A DNA stretch of 45,833 nt, taken from NCBI GenBank assembly GCA_944323165.1, contig CALURK010000004.1:94300-140132 (forward strand), read 5' to 3'. This DNA is from Candidatus Gastranaerophilales bacterium (GTDB lineage: Bacteria; Cyanobacteriota; Vampirovibrionia; Gastranaerophilales; Gastranaerophilaceae). Made by a program: the position numbers and the translations under genes. Every line of letters begins with the position of its first letter. The first letter of the stretch is position 1. The notes under the pieces were generated by a model. The model was not told the origin of the DNA and did not search any database. It saw nothing but the letters and a program-made list of their open reading frames with translations. This document shows positions 15,291 to 24,951 of the stretch, in pieces.

Positions 15291-16682
15291 GTGAAAAAGA
15301 TAATATCGTTTTTTATATTAATAATTTTTATAATGTTACCTGAAGTTCTAGCAATAGAAGAAGTTCAGGTGCCTCAGGCTGTTAGTGTAAAAAAAGAAAA
15401 AAGAAGAGAAAAGAAGGCTGAAAAGAGCTTTGTACTTGAGCCTTTTTGGGAAGACTATAACGATGAACTTTTGAATGGGTATATTCAAGAGGCTTTGGAA
15501 AATAATTTAAGCGTAAAAATTGCAGAGGATAGAATTAAGGAAAGCGAGGCAATTTTAGGTACAGTAAATGCTCAGCGCTTACCTCAATTGAGTATAAATC
15601 CTAGTGTTTATCCGTTTAAGACAATTTCTAGATGGACAGGTAATTTCGGAAGCGGAAATCTTTTGTATTTCCCTTTATTATTGAACTGGGAGCTTGATAT
15701 TTTTGGAAAAATATCAGATAGAGTTCAAGCTTCAAAGATGGGAGTAAAGATTAGTAAAGAAGATTTGGATATTGCAAAATTGTCTGTATCTTCTGAGATT
15801 GCTGCTTCTTATTTTAATATTATTCTTCAAGACAGCTTGATAAAAAATTATGAAGAAATTCTATCAAACCTTGATGAGACAGTGAAGTTGAAACGCCAAT
15901 TGTATGATGGCGGAATTATTCCTTATGATAACTTGTATACGACAGAGTATGAACTTGTAGAGCAGAAAAATCAATTAAATAAACTTTTAAGACAGCGTGA
16001 AATAATGCTTCACCAGTTTGCAGTTCTAAGAGGCGTTTCTCCTGACGGGGGAAGTGAAATTCAAAGGAACTCTATTGATAGTTTAAACTTTCCGTTTGAA
16101 GTGGGCTCCAAAATTTCTTCCGATTTGATTTTCGCAAGACCCGATGTTTTGCAGGCTGAATATGGGATAAAGAAAGTTTCATTTGACGTTAAGGCTGCGA
16201 GAAAAGCATTTTTGCCGTCGATAGATTTGAATGAAATGGTAGGCTTTGAAAACTTAAGAGCGAGCAGATTATTTAATTGGGATAGTACAGTTTATCAACT
16301 TGGTGCCGGCTTAATGTTAGATTTGTATACCGGCGGGTATAAAATGTCATATCTGAAGTACAATAAGGCTTTAGCGGTTGAGAAACTTCATCAGTATAAC
16401 AATGTTTTATTGAATGCTTTTTGTGAAGCTGAAAACGCAATTTCCAGTTACAAATCAGATTACAGATCATATAAGGATTTTAAGGATACAATAGATAAAT
16501 CAAAACACTATTATAATGTAGCAAACATAAGATATTCAAACGGTACGGGTAATAAAATTGATGAGCTTGCAGCAAGAAGGCAGGTTTTGATTAATGAAAA
16601 TTCTATGTATCAGGCAAAGATTAGTTCTCTTGTGGATACTGTAAACATATATAAATCTATGGGAGGCAAGAAAATAGAGTGA
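15291..16682 (+). CDS. TolC/OprM-like outer membrane efflux protein
   Basis: A 463-residue outer membrane factor. GTG start with AAGGGA 7 nt upstream; a signal peptide is cleaved near VLA (residue 21), and no lipid-attachment cysteine is present, unlike OprM. Two long helical repeats typical of TolC-like proteins are visible (for example NNLSVKIAEDRIKESEAILG and the region around FARPDVLQAEYGIKKVSFDV). The LNWELDIFGKI segment is characteristic of the NodT/OprM group. It forms the outer-membrane channel for the RND pump encoded next. Its stop overlaps the pump's GTG start (GTGA). Confidence 0.88.
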   Translation: MKKIISFFILIIFIMLPEVLAIEEVQVPQAVSVKKEKRREKKAEKSFVLEPFWEDYNDELLNGYIQEALENNLSVKIAEDRIKESEAILGTVNAQRLPQLSINPSVYPFKTISRWTGNFGSGNLLYFPLLLNWELDIFGKISDRVQASKMGVKISKEDLDIAKLSVSSEIAASYFNIILQDSLIKNYEEILSNLDETVKLKRQLYDGGIIPYDNLYTTEYELVEQKNQLNKLLRQREIMLHQFAVLRGVSPDGGSEIQRNSIDSLNFPFEVGSKISSDLIFARPDVLQAEYGIKKVSFDVKAARKAFLPSIDLNEMVGFENLRASRLFNWDSTVYQLGAGLMLDLYTGGYKMSYLKYNKALAVEKLHQYNNVLLNAFCEAENAISSYKSDYRSYKDFKDTIDKSKHYYNVANIRYSNGTGNKIDELAARRQVLINENSMYQAKISSLVDTVNIYKSMGGKKIE

Positions 16683-19600
16683 AAAGCTTTATAAAAATGG
16701 TTTTGAAATATTATTATACCGTAATTGTAATGGCTTTGTTCATTTTGATTATGGGTATAGTTACTATTTTAAAAACTCCGATAGATATATTTCCTGAAAT
16801 TAATACTCCAGTAGTAACTGCAGTATGGACATATACGGGAATGCCTGCAAAGGATATAGAAAGAAGAATTGTAACAATAGCTGAAAGAGCTTACGCATCA
16901 AGCGTAAACGATATTGAGCATATTGAATCTCAATCATTGTTAGGTGTCGGTGTAATAAGAGTATTTTTGCATCCTGGAGCTGATATAAATACAGGTATTA
17001 CTCAAGTAAGTGCTACATCTCACGTTTGTATGAAGACAATGCCTACAGGTATTATGCCACCTAATATTTTGAAATATACTCCGACTACTATTCCAGTATT
17101 GCAAGTTGTAGTTTCGTCACTAAAGCTACCTATCCAAAAAGTAACGGATTTGGCGCAAAACAATATCAAAGTACAACTAACCAAAGTCGAAGGAGCCCAA
17201 GTTCCACTACCAATGGGCGGTAAGGTTCGTCAAATAATGGTAGATTTGGATATGCAAAAAATGGAAGCAAGGGGGCTTACTCCTGCTGATGTAACGAAGG
17301 CTGTTGCAGGGCAGAACGTTATTATTCCATCAGGTAATACTAAAATTGGTGGAATTGACTACCTTGTTTCTTTGAATAACGCAACGCCTACCGTAGATGA
17401 GATGAATGATTTTCCTATCTATTCTCCAAAATCTAATCAGGTCGTGTATTTGTCTGATATCGGATATATTCATGACGGTAATGCTATTCAGACAAATATT
17501 GTAAGAAGGGATGGTGTTCCCGGCTCATTGATGACTGTGTATAAGTCTGGAAGAGTATCATCTCTAAAAGTTGTTGACGGAACCAAAAAACTTTTACCTA
17601 TAGTTGCCAAAATAATTCCGGATAGTGTAAATATGCAGGTATTATTTGACCAATCAATATTCGTAAAAGCTTCAATCAGAGATGTAATATTTTCAGGAAC
17701 TTTAGCTGCGATTTTAACGGCATTAATGGTTTTAATCTTTTTGGGAAGTGTACGCTCAACCTTTATAATTGCAGCCTCAATTCCTCTTTCTGTTTTGTTT
17801 GCCGTAATTTTTTCATCAATTTCCGGTCAGACAATAAACATGATGTCCTTAAGTGGTTTGGGTTTGGCAATTGGTATGCTTGTTGATAACGCTACAGTTG
17901 TTATCGAAAATATTCTAAGAAACAAAGAGGTGATGAAATTCGCTTCGATTGAGGAAATTATTTATAAATCAACTTCCGAAGTTGCAGTCCCGACTCTCGT
18001 TTCAACACTTTCTATATGTATGGTATTTGCTCCTATATTCTTGATGGAGGGATCTACCAAATATTTGTTTATACCTCTTGCAATGTCTGTAATTTTTTCT
18101 ATGATAGGGTCATATCTATTATCTAACACTCTAGTGCCTGTTCTTGTAGATAAATTGCTTAGAAAAAAAGAAGTTTTGGATACAAAATCGATTTTGTATA
18201 AGGTTAACAACTTCGTTAATGTTAATTTTGCAAAATTAAGGAAGGTATATAAGAGATATTTAGTAAAATCGGTTTTAGAAAGACCTAAAAAAATCGGTGT
18301 GGTGTATGGATTAATAGTTCTCTCTGCAATACTTCTTGTACCGTTTATCGGGCAGAATTTCTTCCCTGAAGTTGATGCAGGTCAGATTAGATTACACGTT
18401 TATGCTCCTCACGGAACAAGAATTGAAGAAACGGCAAGAGAATTCTCAAGAATAGAAGATACTATAAGAAAAGTTATACCTGAAAAAGAGCTTGATACAA
18501 TATTGGATAATATAGGTTTACCTGCAAGTTCTTTGAATTTGGCATTTATGGACAGTTCTCAAATCGGTGTGGGGGATGGAGAAATTCTTATAGCTTTAAA
18601 AGAAAATCATAAACCCACAAAAGGATATGTTAAAAAATTAAGAAAAACTCTAAATGAAGAGCATCCGGATTCGGTATTTTTCTTCCAGAATGCTGATATG
18701 GTCGGAAAGATTTTGAACTTCGGCTTAGCTTCTCCGATTGACGTCCAAATTCAGGGTAAAAATATTGTAGACAATTATAAATTAGCTGTAAAAATGCTTG
18801 AGGATATTCGGAAAATAAGGGGTGTAGCTGATGCTCATATTCATCAGATAACTGACGCTCCTGAATTAAAAATTGATGTTGATAAAGTTCGCGCATCAAT
18901 GATGAATTTATCTCAAGAGACGGTTTCCAGAAATGTCTTAACAGCATTAACTTCAAGCGGACAGGTTGCACCTAATTACTGGGTAGACCCTGAAAACGGA
19001 GTTAACTATACTCTTGCTCTTCAAGTTCCACAATACAATGTTGATACAGTTAAGAATGTAATGGATGTCCCTGTAACTTATAGTAATAAAAAACCTGTAA
19101 GATTATCAAACGTTGCAACAGTAACTTCCGGAGTGACATCAAGTGTCGTTAACCACTATGACATTATGCCGGTATTTGATATTCTGATGAATTTGCAGGA
19201 TAGAGATCTTGCAGGCGTTGCTGCTGATGTAAATAAAGTGGTTAAAAAATATCAAAAAGAAGCTCCGAGAGGTACATTTATAAATATTCACGGTCAAGCA
19301 AAATCTATGAATTATGTATTCACTTCCCTACTTTCAGGTCTAATGCTTGCATTAATTTTGGTCTACTTACTGATTGTTGTAAACTTCCAATCTTGGAGAA
19401 ATCCTTTCATTATAATAACTCCTGTACCGCTTGCACTATCAGGAATTTTGTGGATGTTATTCGTATCTGATACAACGTTTAGTGTTCAGGCACTTATGGG
19501 TTCAATAATGGCAGTAGGTGTATCTTGCGCAAACTCAATTTTGGTAGTTTCGTTTGCAACAGATAAAATGAAAGCAGGATATTCTTCTGTAAGAGCTGCA

Positions 19601-19837
19601 ATACAAGCAGGTTATACAAGAATAAGACCTGTAATTATGACAGCTTCTGCAATGATTTTGGGTATGTTACCGATGGCCTTGGGAATAGGTGAAGGCGGAG
19701 AACAGAATGCTCCTATCGGAAGAACGGTAATCGGAGGCTTGGTATTTGCAACTTATGCAACACTTGTTATTGTTCCTATGTTGTTTGCAATTTTAAATAA
19801 AAATAAGAAATTTGAGGTAATAAATGATGAAAACTAG
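16679..19837 (+). CDS. RND efflux pump, inner membrane permease (AcrB/HAE type)
   Basis: A 1052-residue RND transporter, the usual size, exporting substrates from inner membrane and periplasm using the proton gradient. The first helix is followed by TPIDIFPEINTPVV and by TYTGMPAKDIERRI of the porter domain. Transmembrane helix 4 reads GLAIGMLVDNATVVIENI: only one aspartate is present where AcrB has the DD pair (D407/D408), the second being asparagine. The repeat in the second half (LMGSIMAVGVSCANSILVV) is as expected. It starts with GTG overlapping the upstream channel gene and overlaps the adaptor gene by 14 nt. Substrate is unknown. Confidence 0.92.
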   Translation: MKSFIKMVLKYYYTVIVMALFILIMGIVTILKTPIDIFPEINTPVVTAVWTYTGMPAKDIERRIVTIAERAYASSVNDIEHIESQSLLGVGVIRVFLHPGADINTGITQVSATSHVCMKTMPTGIMPPNILKYTPTTIPVLQVVVSSLKLPIQKVTDLAQNNIKVQLTKVEGAQVPLPMGGKVRQIMVDLDMQKMEARGLTPADVTKAVAGQNVIIPSGNTKIGGIDYLVSLNNATPTVDEMNDFPIYSPKSNQVVYLSDIGYIHDGNAIQTNIVRRDGVPGSLMTVYKSGRVSSLKVVDGTKKLLPIVAKIIPDSVNMQVLFDQSIFVKASIRDVIFSGTLAAILTALMVLIFLGSVRSTFIIAASIPLSVLFAVIFSSISGQTINMMSLSGLGLAIGMLVDNATVVIENILRNKEVMKFASIEEIIYKSTSEVAVPTLVSTLSICMVFAPIFLMEGSTKYLFIPLAMSVIFSMIGSYLLSNTLVPVLVDKLLRKKEVLDTKSILYKVNNFVNVNFAKLRKVYKRYLVKSVLERPKKIGVVYGLIVLSAILLVPFIGQNFFPEVDAGQIRLHVYAPHGTRIEETAREFSRIEDTIRKVIPEKELDTILDNIGLPASSLNLAFMDSSQIGVGDGEILIALKENHKPTKGYVKKLRKTLNEEHPDSVFFFQNADMVGKILNFGLASPIDVQIQGKNIVDNYKLAVKMLEDIRKIRGVADAHIHQITDAPELKIDVDKVRASMMNLSQETVSRNVLTALTSSGQVAPNYWVDPENGVNYTLALQVPQYNVDTVKNVMDVPVTYSNKKPVRLSNVATVTSGVTSSVVNHYDIMPVFDILMNLQDRDLAGVAADVNKVVKKYQKEAPRGTFINIHGQAKSMNYVFTSLLSGLMLALILVYLLIVVNFQSWRNPFIIITPVPLALSGILWMLFVSDTTFSVQALMGSIMAVGVSCANSILVVSFATDKMKAGYSSVRAAIQAGYTRIRPVIMTASAMILGMLPMALGIGEGGEQNAPIGRTVIGGLVFATYATLVIVPMLFAILNKNKKFEVINDEN

Positions 19838-20987
19838 TCATAAAATAATTATTGCAGTTGTTGCGGTATTCTTCTTAATTGGAATAATTCCGAAAATTGT
19901 AAGATTTTTTGTAACTTCGATGAACGCAAAAGAAGCGCAGTATGTTGCAATAGTTGAAAAACCGCAAATTTCTGACGGTATTGATAATTTGGAGCTTTCA
20001 GGTGAGCTGAAACCTTATTTGCAGACGGAAATTTTTTCCAGAATAAACGGGCTTGTTAAAAACAGGTATGTAGAATTAGGTCAAAAGGTTAAAAAAGGTC
20101 AAATTCTTGCAGAAATCGATACTCCTGATTTGGATGCAGAGGCTGCCAGTGCGAAATCTGCTTTGATATCAGCAGAAAAGAGGTTAATGGAAACTAAATA
20201 TCAATATGATTACGCTTCAAGAACTTACGAAAGATATAAGAATTCTGCAAAAGATGGTGCAATTTCAACTCAGGATTTGGAATCTAAATATAATTCTTAT
20301 AAAACTTCCGAAATGAATTGGCAGGGCGCAAAAGCTGATGTTGATAAGGCAAAAGAAGATTATAACAGATTGCTTGCTCTTCAAGGTTACAAACAAGTAG
20401 TTGCACCGTTTGACGGGGTTATAAGCAAATATAATATAGATGCAGGCGCAAATGTTGTGGCAGGCGGAAGCACCACAAGTACAAGTTTGTTTGAAATTCA
20501 GCAGATAGATAAATTCAGAGCTACCATATTTGTTCCGCAAAGTTATGTAAGATTTATTAAAGATAATCAGGAGGTTGACGTTTATATTCCTGAAAATCCT
20601 GCACAGAAGATTAAAGGAAAAATCTCACAAATTTCAGGTAAATTAGATAACGTATCAAGAACTATGGAGGTTGCTTTAATTATTCCAAATGACAATAAAT
20701 CAGGATTATATAGCGGTTTGTATGTAAAAACAAATCTTGATTTGAAAGGAAAACAAAAATTAATAACCATTAATCCGTCTTGTCTAATGACTTTATCAAG
20801 TCCGGATCAGTATGTTGCAGAGGTTAATCCTGATGACTCAACCGTACATTTCATAAGAGTAAAGCAAGGTAAAGATTTCGGTGACAGAATTGAAATTCTT
20901 GAAGGTTTGAAAGGTAACGAATTACTTATTACAAATCTTACCGATGATTTGAAAGACGGGCAGAAGGTTAAATTTAAAGAAGACTAA
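19824..20987 (+). CDS. efflux RND periplasmic adaptor (membrane fusion protein)
   Basis: A 387-residue HlyD/AcrA-type adaptor linking the RND pump to the outer-membrane channel. There is one N-terminal membrane helix (about residues 7-25) and no lipobox. A lipoyl-like half motif NGLVKNRYVELGQKVKKGQI is followed by a coiled-coil hairpin (SAKSALISAEKRLMETKYQY onward), then the returning VVAPFDGVISKYNIDAGANV and a beta-barrel domain. It overlaps the permease gene by 14 nt and closes the operon in order OMF-RND-MFP. The convergent hypothetical gene ends 8 nt away. Confidence 0.9.
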   Translation: MMKTSHKIIIAVVAVFFLIGIIPKIVRFFVTSMNAKEAQYVAIVEKPQISDGIDNLELSGELKPYLQTEIFSRINGLVKNRYVELGQKVKKGQILAEIDTPDLDAEAASAKSALISAEKRLMETKYQYDYASRTYERYKNSAKDGAISTQDLESKYNSYKTSEMNWQGAKADVDKAKEDYNRLLALQGYKQVVAPFDGVISKYNIDAGANVVAGGSTTSTSLFEIQQIDKFRATIFVPQSYVRFIKDNQEVDVYIPENPAQKIKGKISQISGKLDNVSRTMEVALIIPNDNKSGLYSGLYVKTNLDLKGKQKLITINPSCLMTLSSPDQYVAEVNPDDSTVHFIRVKQGKDFGDRIEILEGLKGNELLITNLTDDLKDGQKVKFKED

Positions 20988-20995
20988 AATTATTT

Positions 20996-22231
20996 TTAGG
21001 ATCCAGTTAGTCCGTCAGTGCCTTTTTTGTAATTATCTTTGATATATTGCTGGCGTTCACGAACTTTAATTAGGGTTTCCATATCCATTTGGTGAATTTT
21101 TCTTTTATACTGGATTTCTTTTAGTTCTTGTTCAAACTTTTCAGCTTCTTTAGCTTCTTTTTCCTTCGATTTAGCAAGCTCTTTAGCTCTCTTGACTTCA
21201 AAGTTTACTTCAGAAGGCGGTATTACTTCGTCGTCTTGCGCCAATCTATAACCAACAGTTGATACAGGGAAATTTGAGCCTGATAAAGATTCTAATTTCG
21301 AATTTTTGCCATCAACATCAATGCTCCATGTTCCTAAGAACTTCGGCACATCTCCAGTGTAGGCGTAAGCGCATACAATAATTCTATTGTCATCATTTGC
21401 ATCAAAACCCATCGGATAAATATCCCAGCGCTTTTCATCAAAATCAACTCCGCCTGCCATTGCCCAATAATTTACGATAGCGTCCCTGATTTGAGGTAAT
21501 TTCTTAGCTTCTTTGGTCTTAAAATCATATACCCACAAATCTGTTTTCCAAATCCCATCATGTCTATGCCCAACTTTTTCTTTTACAGCGAGTTTGGTAT
21601 TATCGCTTGAAAAATCAATAGGAGTAAGGGTTCTGAATATGAATTTAGTGTCGATATCTTTAGAAGTCGAAATTAAAGGCTTTTCTTCTCTGTTTACTAT
21701 GTTTGCTTTCTTTACTTTTTCAATATCAGAAAGAGAAGAATCCAAGTTTATTAAAAATAAATCACAAGAAGTGCAGTCAGATTGGGCATAATAATAAACA
21801 GCAGGATAAACAAGCTTTGTGAAATCACCTGATACAATACCTTGAGCGTTTATTTGTCTGTCAAAATTTAATTTTCTGGGTAATGTAAGCTCAGGACTTC
21901 CCACGGGGTCATTGTATTTTACAAGCTTAAACTTCTTTTGAGGAATATAAACCATATTTTCATCTTTGGGCATATTGGCTTTATCCAAAATTTCATCATT
22001 TATTTCTTTTTTAGATTTTCCTCTTGATAATGCTTCATATTCTTCGACTGTCATATAGCCGGATTTTGGCATACGACTTTTTTCATATTTTTCTTTTTCA
22101 TCGACTTTGTCTACTTCATTTAAATATATAGTTTCAGCTACAACATGATCTGACCTTTTAATGAAAGGATATTTCAGCTGCTGAAAATGAACTTTCATAG
22201 CCATAAACATACCGGCTAAAGCTTCAAACAT
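20996..22231 (-). CDS. hypothetical protein, beta-propeller-like
   Basis: A 411-residue protein of unknown function. The start at 22231 is chosen because its ATG shares a base with the response-regulator stop (TAATG); a longer frame to 22288 lies inside that gene. Repeated beta-strand blocks such as DFTKLVYPAVYYYAQ, LTPIDFSSDNTKLAVKEK and WKTDLWVYDFKTKEAKKLP resemble a TolB/WD40-type propeller. A charged, coiled-coil C-terminus follows (KRAKELAKSKEKEAKEAEKF). No signal peptide is clear; the opening hydrophobic stretch is short. Co-translation with a two-component system suggests it is a target or accessory of that pathway, which is inference. Confidence 0.65.
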   Translation of the reverse strand: MFEALAGMFMAMKVHFQQLKYPFIKRSDHVVAETIYLNEVDKVDEKEKYEKSRMPKSGYMTVEEYEALSRGKSKKEINDEILDKANMPKDENMVYIPQKKFKLVKYNDPVGSPELTLPRKLNFDRQINAQGIVSGDFTKLVYPAVYYYAQSDCTSCDLFLINLDSSLSDIEKVKKANIVNREEKPLISTSKDIDTKFIFRTLTPIDFSSDNTKLAVKEKVGHRHDGIWKTDLWVYDFKTKEAKKLPQIRDAIVNYWAMAGGVDFDEKRWDIYPMGFDANDDNRIIVCAYAYTGDVPKFLGTWSIDVDGKNSKLESLSGSNFPVSTVGYRLAQDDEVIPPSEVNFEVKRAKELAKSKEKEAKEAEKFEQELKEIQYKRKIHQMDMETLIKVRERQQYIKDNYKKGTDGLTGS

Positions 22232-22890
22232 TAAACAAGTCCCTCTTTCATTGCTGTAACTGTTGCCTGAGTCCTTGATGTTACACAAAGTTTTTGTAGA
22301 ATACTATGAACGTGAGCTTTTGCAGTTGCTCTTGTAATCACAAGTTTATCTGCAATCTGCGGGTTAGAAAGCCCTTCAACCATAAGCTCCAATACATCAA
22401 GTTCGCGCTCAGTAAGCCCATAAGAATTTGGAGATTTTTTGATTTCCGGAGTCGTAACTATTTGTTTTTGAGGTTTTTGCAGATTTGAAAAAACCAGTCT
22501 TGCAATATTCGGATCAATCCAGCCTACACCTTCGTATACTGCTTTTATTGCAGAAATTGTTTGTTCGGGAGTTGCACCTTTCATAATGTATCCGTCTGCC
22601 CCAGCCTTAAATGCTTCAAAAACATCATTCTCGCTGTCACGTGATGTGAAAATCAAAACTTTAACATCAGGATTAAAGTCTTTAATTCTTTGGGTAGCTT
22701 CTATTCCGTCGATATTCGGAAGTCCGATATCCATTAAGATTACGTCAGGATTTGTATCTCTTGCCGCCTTAATTCCATCCAAACCGTCTGCTGCTTCTGC
22801 GCATAATTCTATCCCCTCAGCCTTATCAAGAAGCATTGATAAGCCCATACGATACAATTCGTGATCTTCCACTAAAAGAACATTTATCAT
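22231..22890 (-). CDS. NarL/LuxR-type response regulator
   Basis: A 219-residue response regulator. The receiver has the acidic pair in LLVEDHELYRMG, the phosphoacceptor aspartate in VILMDIGLPNIDG, the switch threonine in IFTSRDS and the lysine in YIMKGATPEQ. The LuxR-type helix-turn-helix follows (YGLTERELDVLELMVEGLSN, then ADKLVITRATAKAHVHSI). It should bind DNA when phosphorylated. The start overlaps the upstream histidine kinase by 4 nt, and the stop overlaps the propeller-like gene by 1 nt. The kinase is therefore its likely partner. Confidence 0.93.
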   Translation of the reverse strand: MINVLLVEDHELYRMGLSMLLDKAEGIELCAEAADGLDGIKAARDTNPDVILMDIGLPNIDGIEATQRIKDFNPDVKVLIFTSRDSENDVFEAFKAGADGYIMKGATPEQTISAIKAVYEGVGWIDPNIARLVFSNLQKPQKQIVTTPEIKKSPNSYGLTERELDVLELMVEGLSNPQIADKLVITRATAKAHVHSILQKLCVTSRTQATVTAMKEGLV

Positions 22891-24458
22891 ACTAAACTTT
22901 CCTTTTTAACTTTTGGTTCAAAACCTTTTGTTACTGTATCCGTAAGCAGAAAAGAAAATTCGCTCCCCTTGTTAAGAGTGCTCTCAAGCCAAATCTTACC
23001 TCCGTGAGATTCAATAATCTGGCGTGAAAGATATAGCCCCAGTCCTGTTCCTGTTGAACGCTTTTTGCTTGTTCCTTGTGAAAAACGCTGGAACATATTA
23101 GGAATGTCTTCTTGCGGAATACCGCTTCCATTATCAGATACAGAAAATATTAAATCTTTTCCTTCATTTTTTAGTGTAATTAAAACTTTTCCGCCCTCTT
23201 GAGTGTAATTTATTGCATTTCCGCATAAATTACAAATAACACGCCTGATTTCGCTTCTATCTGCATTAATTTCCATGTCTTTGTTAGTACAATCTATACT
23301 GAAATCAATGTTTTTAGATTGAGCAAGCGGTAAAAGCTCGTGATAAACCTGTTCGGTCAAATTATAGATATTGAAATTTGTTTTAGCTAAAGTTAATTTT
23401 TCAGCCTCATACTTATAAACTTCTAATAAGGCGTTTACCAGACCAAGCAAATCCTCATTACTTTTTTGCATTGTAGCAAGAAGCATTCTTTGCTTTTCAT
23501 CAAGCTCACCTAATGCTCCGTCTAAGAAGAATTTTAATGTTTGAATTGCTGCAAGAAGCGGTGTGCGCAAATCGTGAGTCAATGTTGCAATAAAATCATC
23601 CCTCAATTTATCAGACTTTTTCTGCTCAGTAACGTCACGAATTACCCCTACAAATCGCTTAAACTCATCATCAGGATTAATTCTTGCGAAGCTTATTTCT
23701 ACAGGAGTTTCAACATTACTCAACGGATTTTTTATATGAAAATCTCTTAAAAGTAATTCGCTTTCATCAAGTTTATGCAATTCCTTTGAAATAAAAGTTT
23801 TTTTAGAGAATAGGTAATCATCAATAGATGTTGATATTATTTTGCTGCCTACAAGCCCTATAAGGTTTTCACAAGCAGGGTTAACTTGTTCGATGATACC
23901 GTCCTCGTTTATGATAATTATTCCGTCTGCACAATAATTGAAAAGTCCTTCTAATTTTGCATTAGATTGTTTTAAATCTGCAGTTCTTTCTTCTACAATT
24001 TGTTCAAGATTGTGAGAATATTTTTCCAATTCTTTTTTTGCAACTTCAAGCTCCGAAATTTTCTTTCTAAGTTCGCTTAAAAGATAACTTCTCTCAATTC
24101 CGTTTTTGATATTCAAAATTAAATCATCATTATCCCAAGGTTTTTCAATATACCTGTATAATCCGATTTCATTAATTGCCTTGATTGCGTTTTCTTTGTC
24201 AGCATATCCTGTAAGCAAAATCTTACTGACTTCCGGATACATCTTTTTTACTTCACTTAAAAACTCAAGTCCATTCATCTCCGGCATCAAAAAGTCCGAA
24301 ATGACTAAATCTGGGGTGTTTGTTTTTAGAAACTCGATTGCTTCTTTGGGGTTATTAAAAAAATGTGCATCCGAGAACCCTTCAACTTTTAATAATGTTT
24401 TAAAAGCTGAAGTAACTATTTTTTCATCATCGACTACGACTATTTTCCCCATATCCAT
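22887..24458 (-). CDS. REC-PAS hybrid sensor histidine kinase
   Basis: A 523-residue soluble kinase with an N-terminal receiver (IVVVDDEKIVTS; phosphoacceptor in LVISDFLMPEMNG; lysine in YIEKPW). A coiled coil follows (ELEVAKKELEKYSHNLEQIV), then a PAS domain (NYCADGIIIINEDGIIEQVN), HisKA with DFIATLTHDLRTPLLAA, and HATPase with the N box NLCGNAINYT, VSDNGSGIP and GTGLGLYLS. No membrane helix is present, so it senses a cytoplasmic signal or a signal relayed to its own receiver by another kinase. It overlaps the response regulator by 4 nt. An in-frame ATG 6 nt downstream is an alternative start. Confidence 0.9.
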   Translation of the reverse strand: MDMGKIVVVDDEKIVTSAFKTLLKVEGFSDAHFFNNPKEAIEFLKTNTPDLVISDFLMPEMNGLEFLSEVKKMYPEVSKILLTGYADKENAIKAINEIGLYRYIEKPWDNDDLILNIKNGIERSYLLSELRKKISELEVAKKELEKYSHNLEQIVEERTADLKQSNAKLEGLFNYCADGIIIINEDGIIEQVNPACENLIGLVGSKIISTSIDDYLFSKKTFISKELHKLDESELLLRDFHIKNPLSNVETPVEISFARINPDDEFKRFVGVIRDVTEQKKSDKLRDDFIATLTHDLRTPLLAAIQTLKFFLDGALGELDEKQRMLLATMQKSNEDLLGLVNALLEVYKYEAEKLTLAKTNFNIYNLTEQVYHELLPLAQSKNIDFSIDCTNKDMEINADRSEIRRVICNLCGNAINYTQEGGKVLITLKNEGKDLIFSVSDNGSGIPQEDIPNMFQRFSQGTSKKRSTGTGLGLYLSRQIIESHGGKIWLESTLNKGSEFSFLLTDTVTKGFEPKVKKESLV

Positions 24459-24497
24459 AATTTTATATTACCCCAAACAATACGTTTAGACAAATTA

Positions 24498-24525
24498 TTA
24501 ACAATTATGAATATTATGTTATAAT
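24498..24525 (+). promoter_or_regulatory. strong promoter for the PC4-type gene
   Basis: TTAACA (24498-24503), a 16-nt spacer and TATAAT (24520-24525) with the TGT extension form the best sigma-70 match I see in the window. It precedes a perfect AAGGAG ribosome site. Confidence 0.7.
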
Positions 24526-24566
24526 CTAATGTGTGTTTTAAATTTTAAATAAGGAGAATTTATAAA

Positions 24567-24800
24567 ATGGCAGAAGCAAAATTACTCGCAAGTATTCAAA
24601 GAACTGATACGGAACAATTACAAATTTCGATTTCTGAATATAGAGGAAAAAGTTATTTTAATTTAAGAATATTCTATACAACAGATGACGGTGCAACTTG
24701 GCTTCCGACAAAAAAAGGTGTTACTTTTGCTCCTGATCAGTTAGATATTTTATCTGAAGCAATTGAAGAAGCTAAAAAAGAATTTATGACCGAGGAGTAA
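24567..24800 (+). CDS. PC4/YdbC-type ssDNA-binding protein
   Basis: A 77-residue protein made of a single PC4 (transcriptional coactivator p15) domain. The characteristic stretch is ISISEYRGKSYFNLRIFYTT, followed by DDGATWLPTKKGVTF and a C-terminal amphipathic helix (DQLDILSEAIEEAKKEFM). Bacterial members such as YdbC bind single-stranded DNA as dimers through a curved beta-sheet; the cellular role is uncertain (replication, repair or transcription). A strong extended -10 promoter and an AAGGAG ribosome site 11 nt before ATG suggest high expression. It is monocistronic, followed by a 304-nt gap holding a structured-RNA candidate. Confidence 0.85.
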   Translation: MAEAKLLASIQRTDTEQLQISISEYRGKSYFNLRIFYTTDDGATWLPTKKGVTFAPDQLDILSEAIEEAKKEFMTEE

Positions 24801-24815
24801 ATAAGGGGGAATATT

Positions 24816-24951
24816 GGGGCGTAAATATTGTTTGACCTTAATTTAATCCTGCAAGCTTGGTGTATTTTGGTTGGAATTTGAATCTACAAGGCTGATGCCC
24901 CATTTTTATGTGGGCAGCTATCTTTGTGCGTACATTCTGTCATACGTCCCC
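24816..24951 (+). ncRNA. candidate structured RNA in the 304-nt gap (class unknown)
   Basis: The gap 24801-25104 has no credible ORF but shows nested pairing. An outer stem joins 24816-24823 to 24943-24951 (GGGGCGTA with TACGTCCCC, one bulged T). A long inner hairpin joins 24886-24902 to 24909-24927: GCCCCA pairs with TGTGGGC, extended by GCT/AGC and ACAAG/CTTTGT with small bulges. A further TACGT/ACGTA pair lies at 24943-24960. The shape, a closing stem, a bubble and a long terminal hairpin, is reminiscent of 6S RNA, but I see no sequence signature that proves it. It could also be the 3' region of the PC4 transcript or a leader of the next gene. No terminator is obvious at its 3' end. Confidence 0.4.

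Noticed and set aside
22232..22288. Upstream start for the propeller-like protein
   Set aside because: It would lie wholly inside the response-regulator gene; the TAATG junction start fits the operon's coupling pattern.
24816..24951. tmRNA, SRP RNA, T-box, TPP or cobalamin riboswitch
   Set aside because: None of their conserved sequence blocks (such as the T-box GGTGG element, the SRP GGAAG loop or tRNA-like ends) is present.
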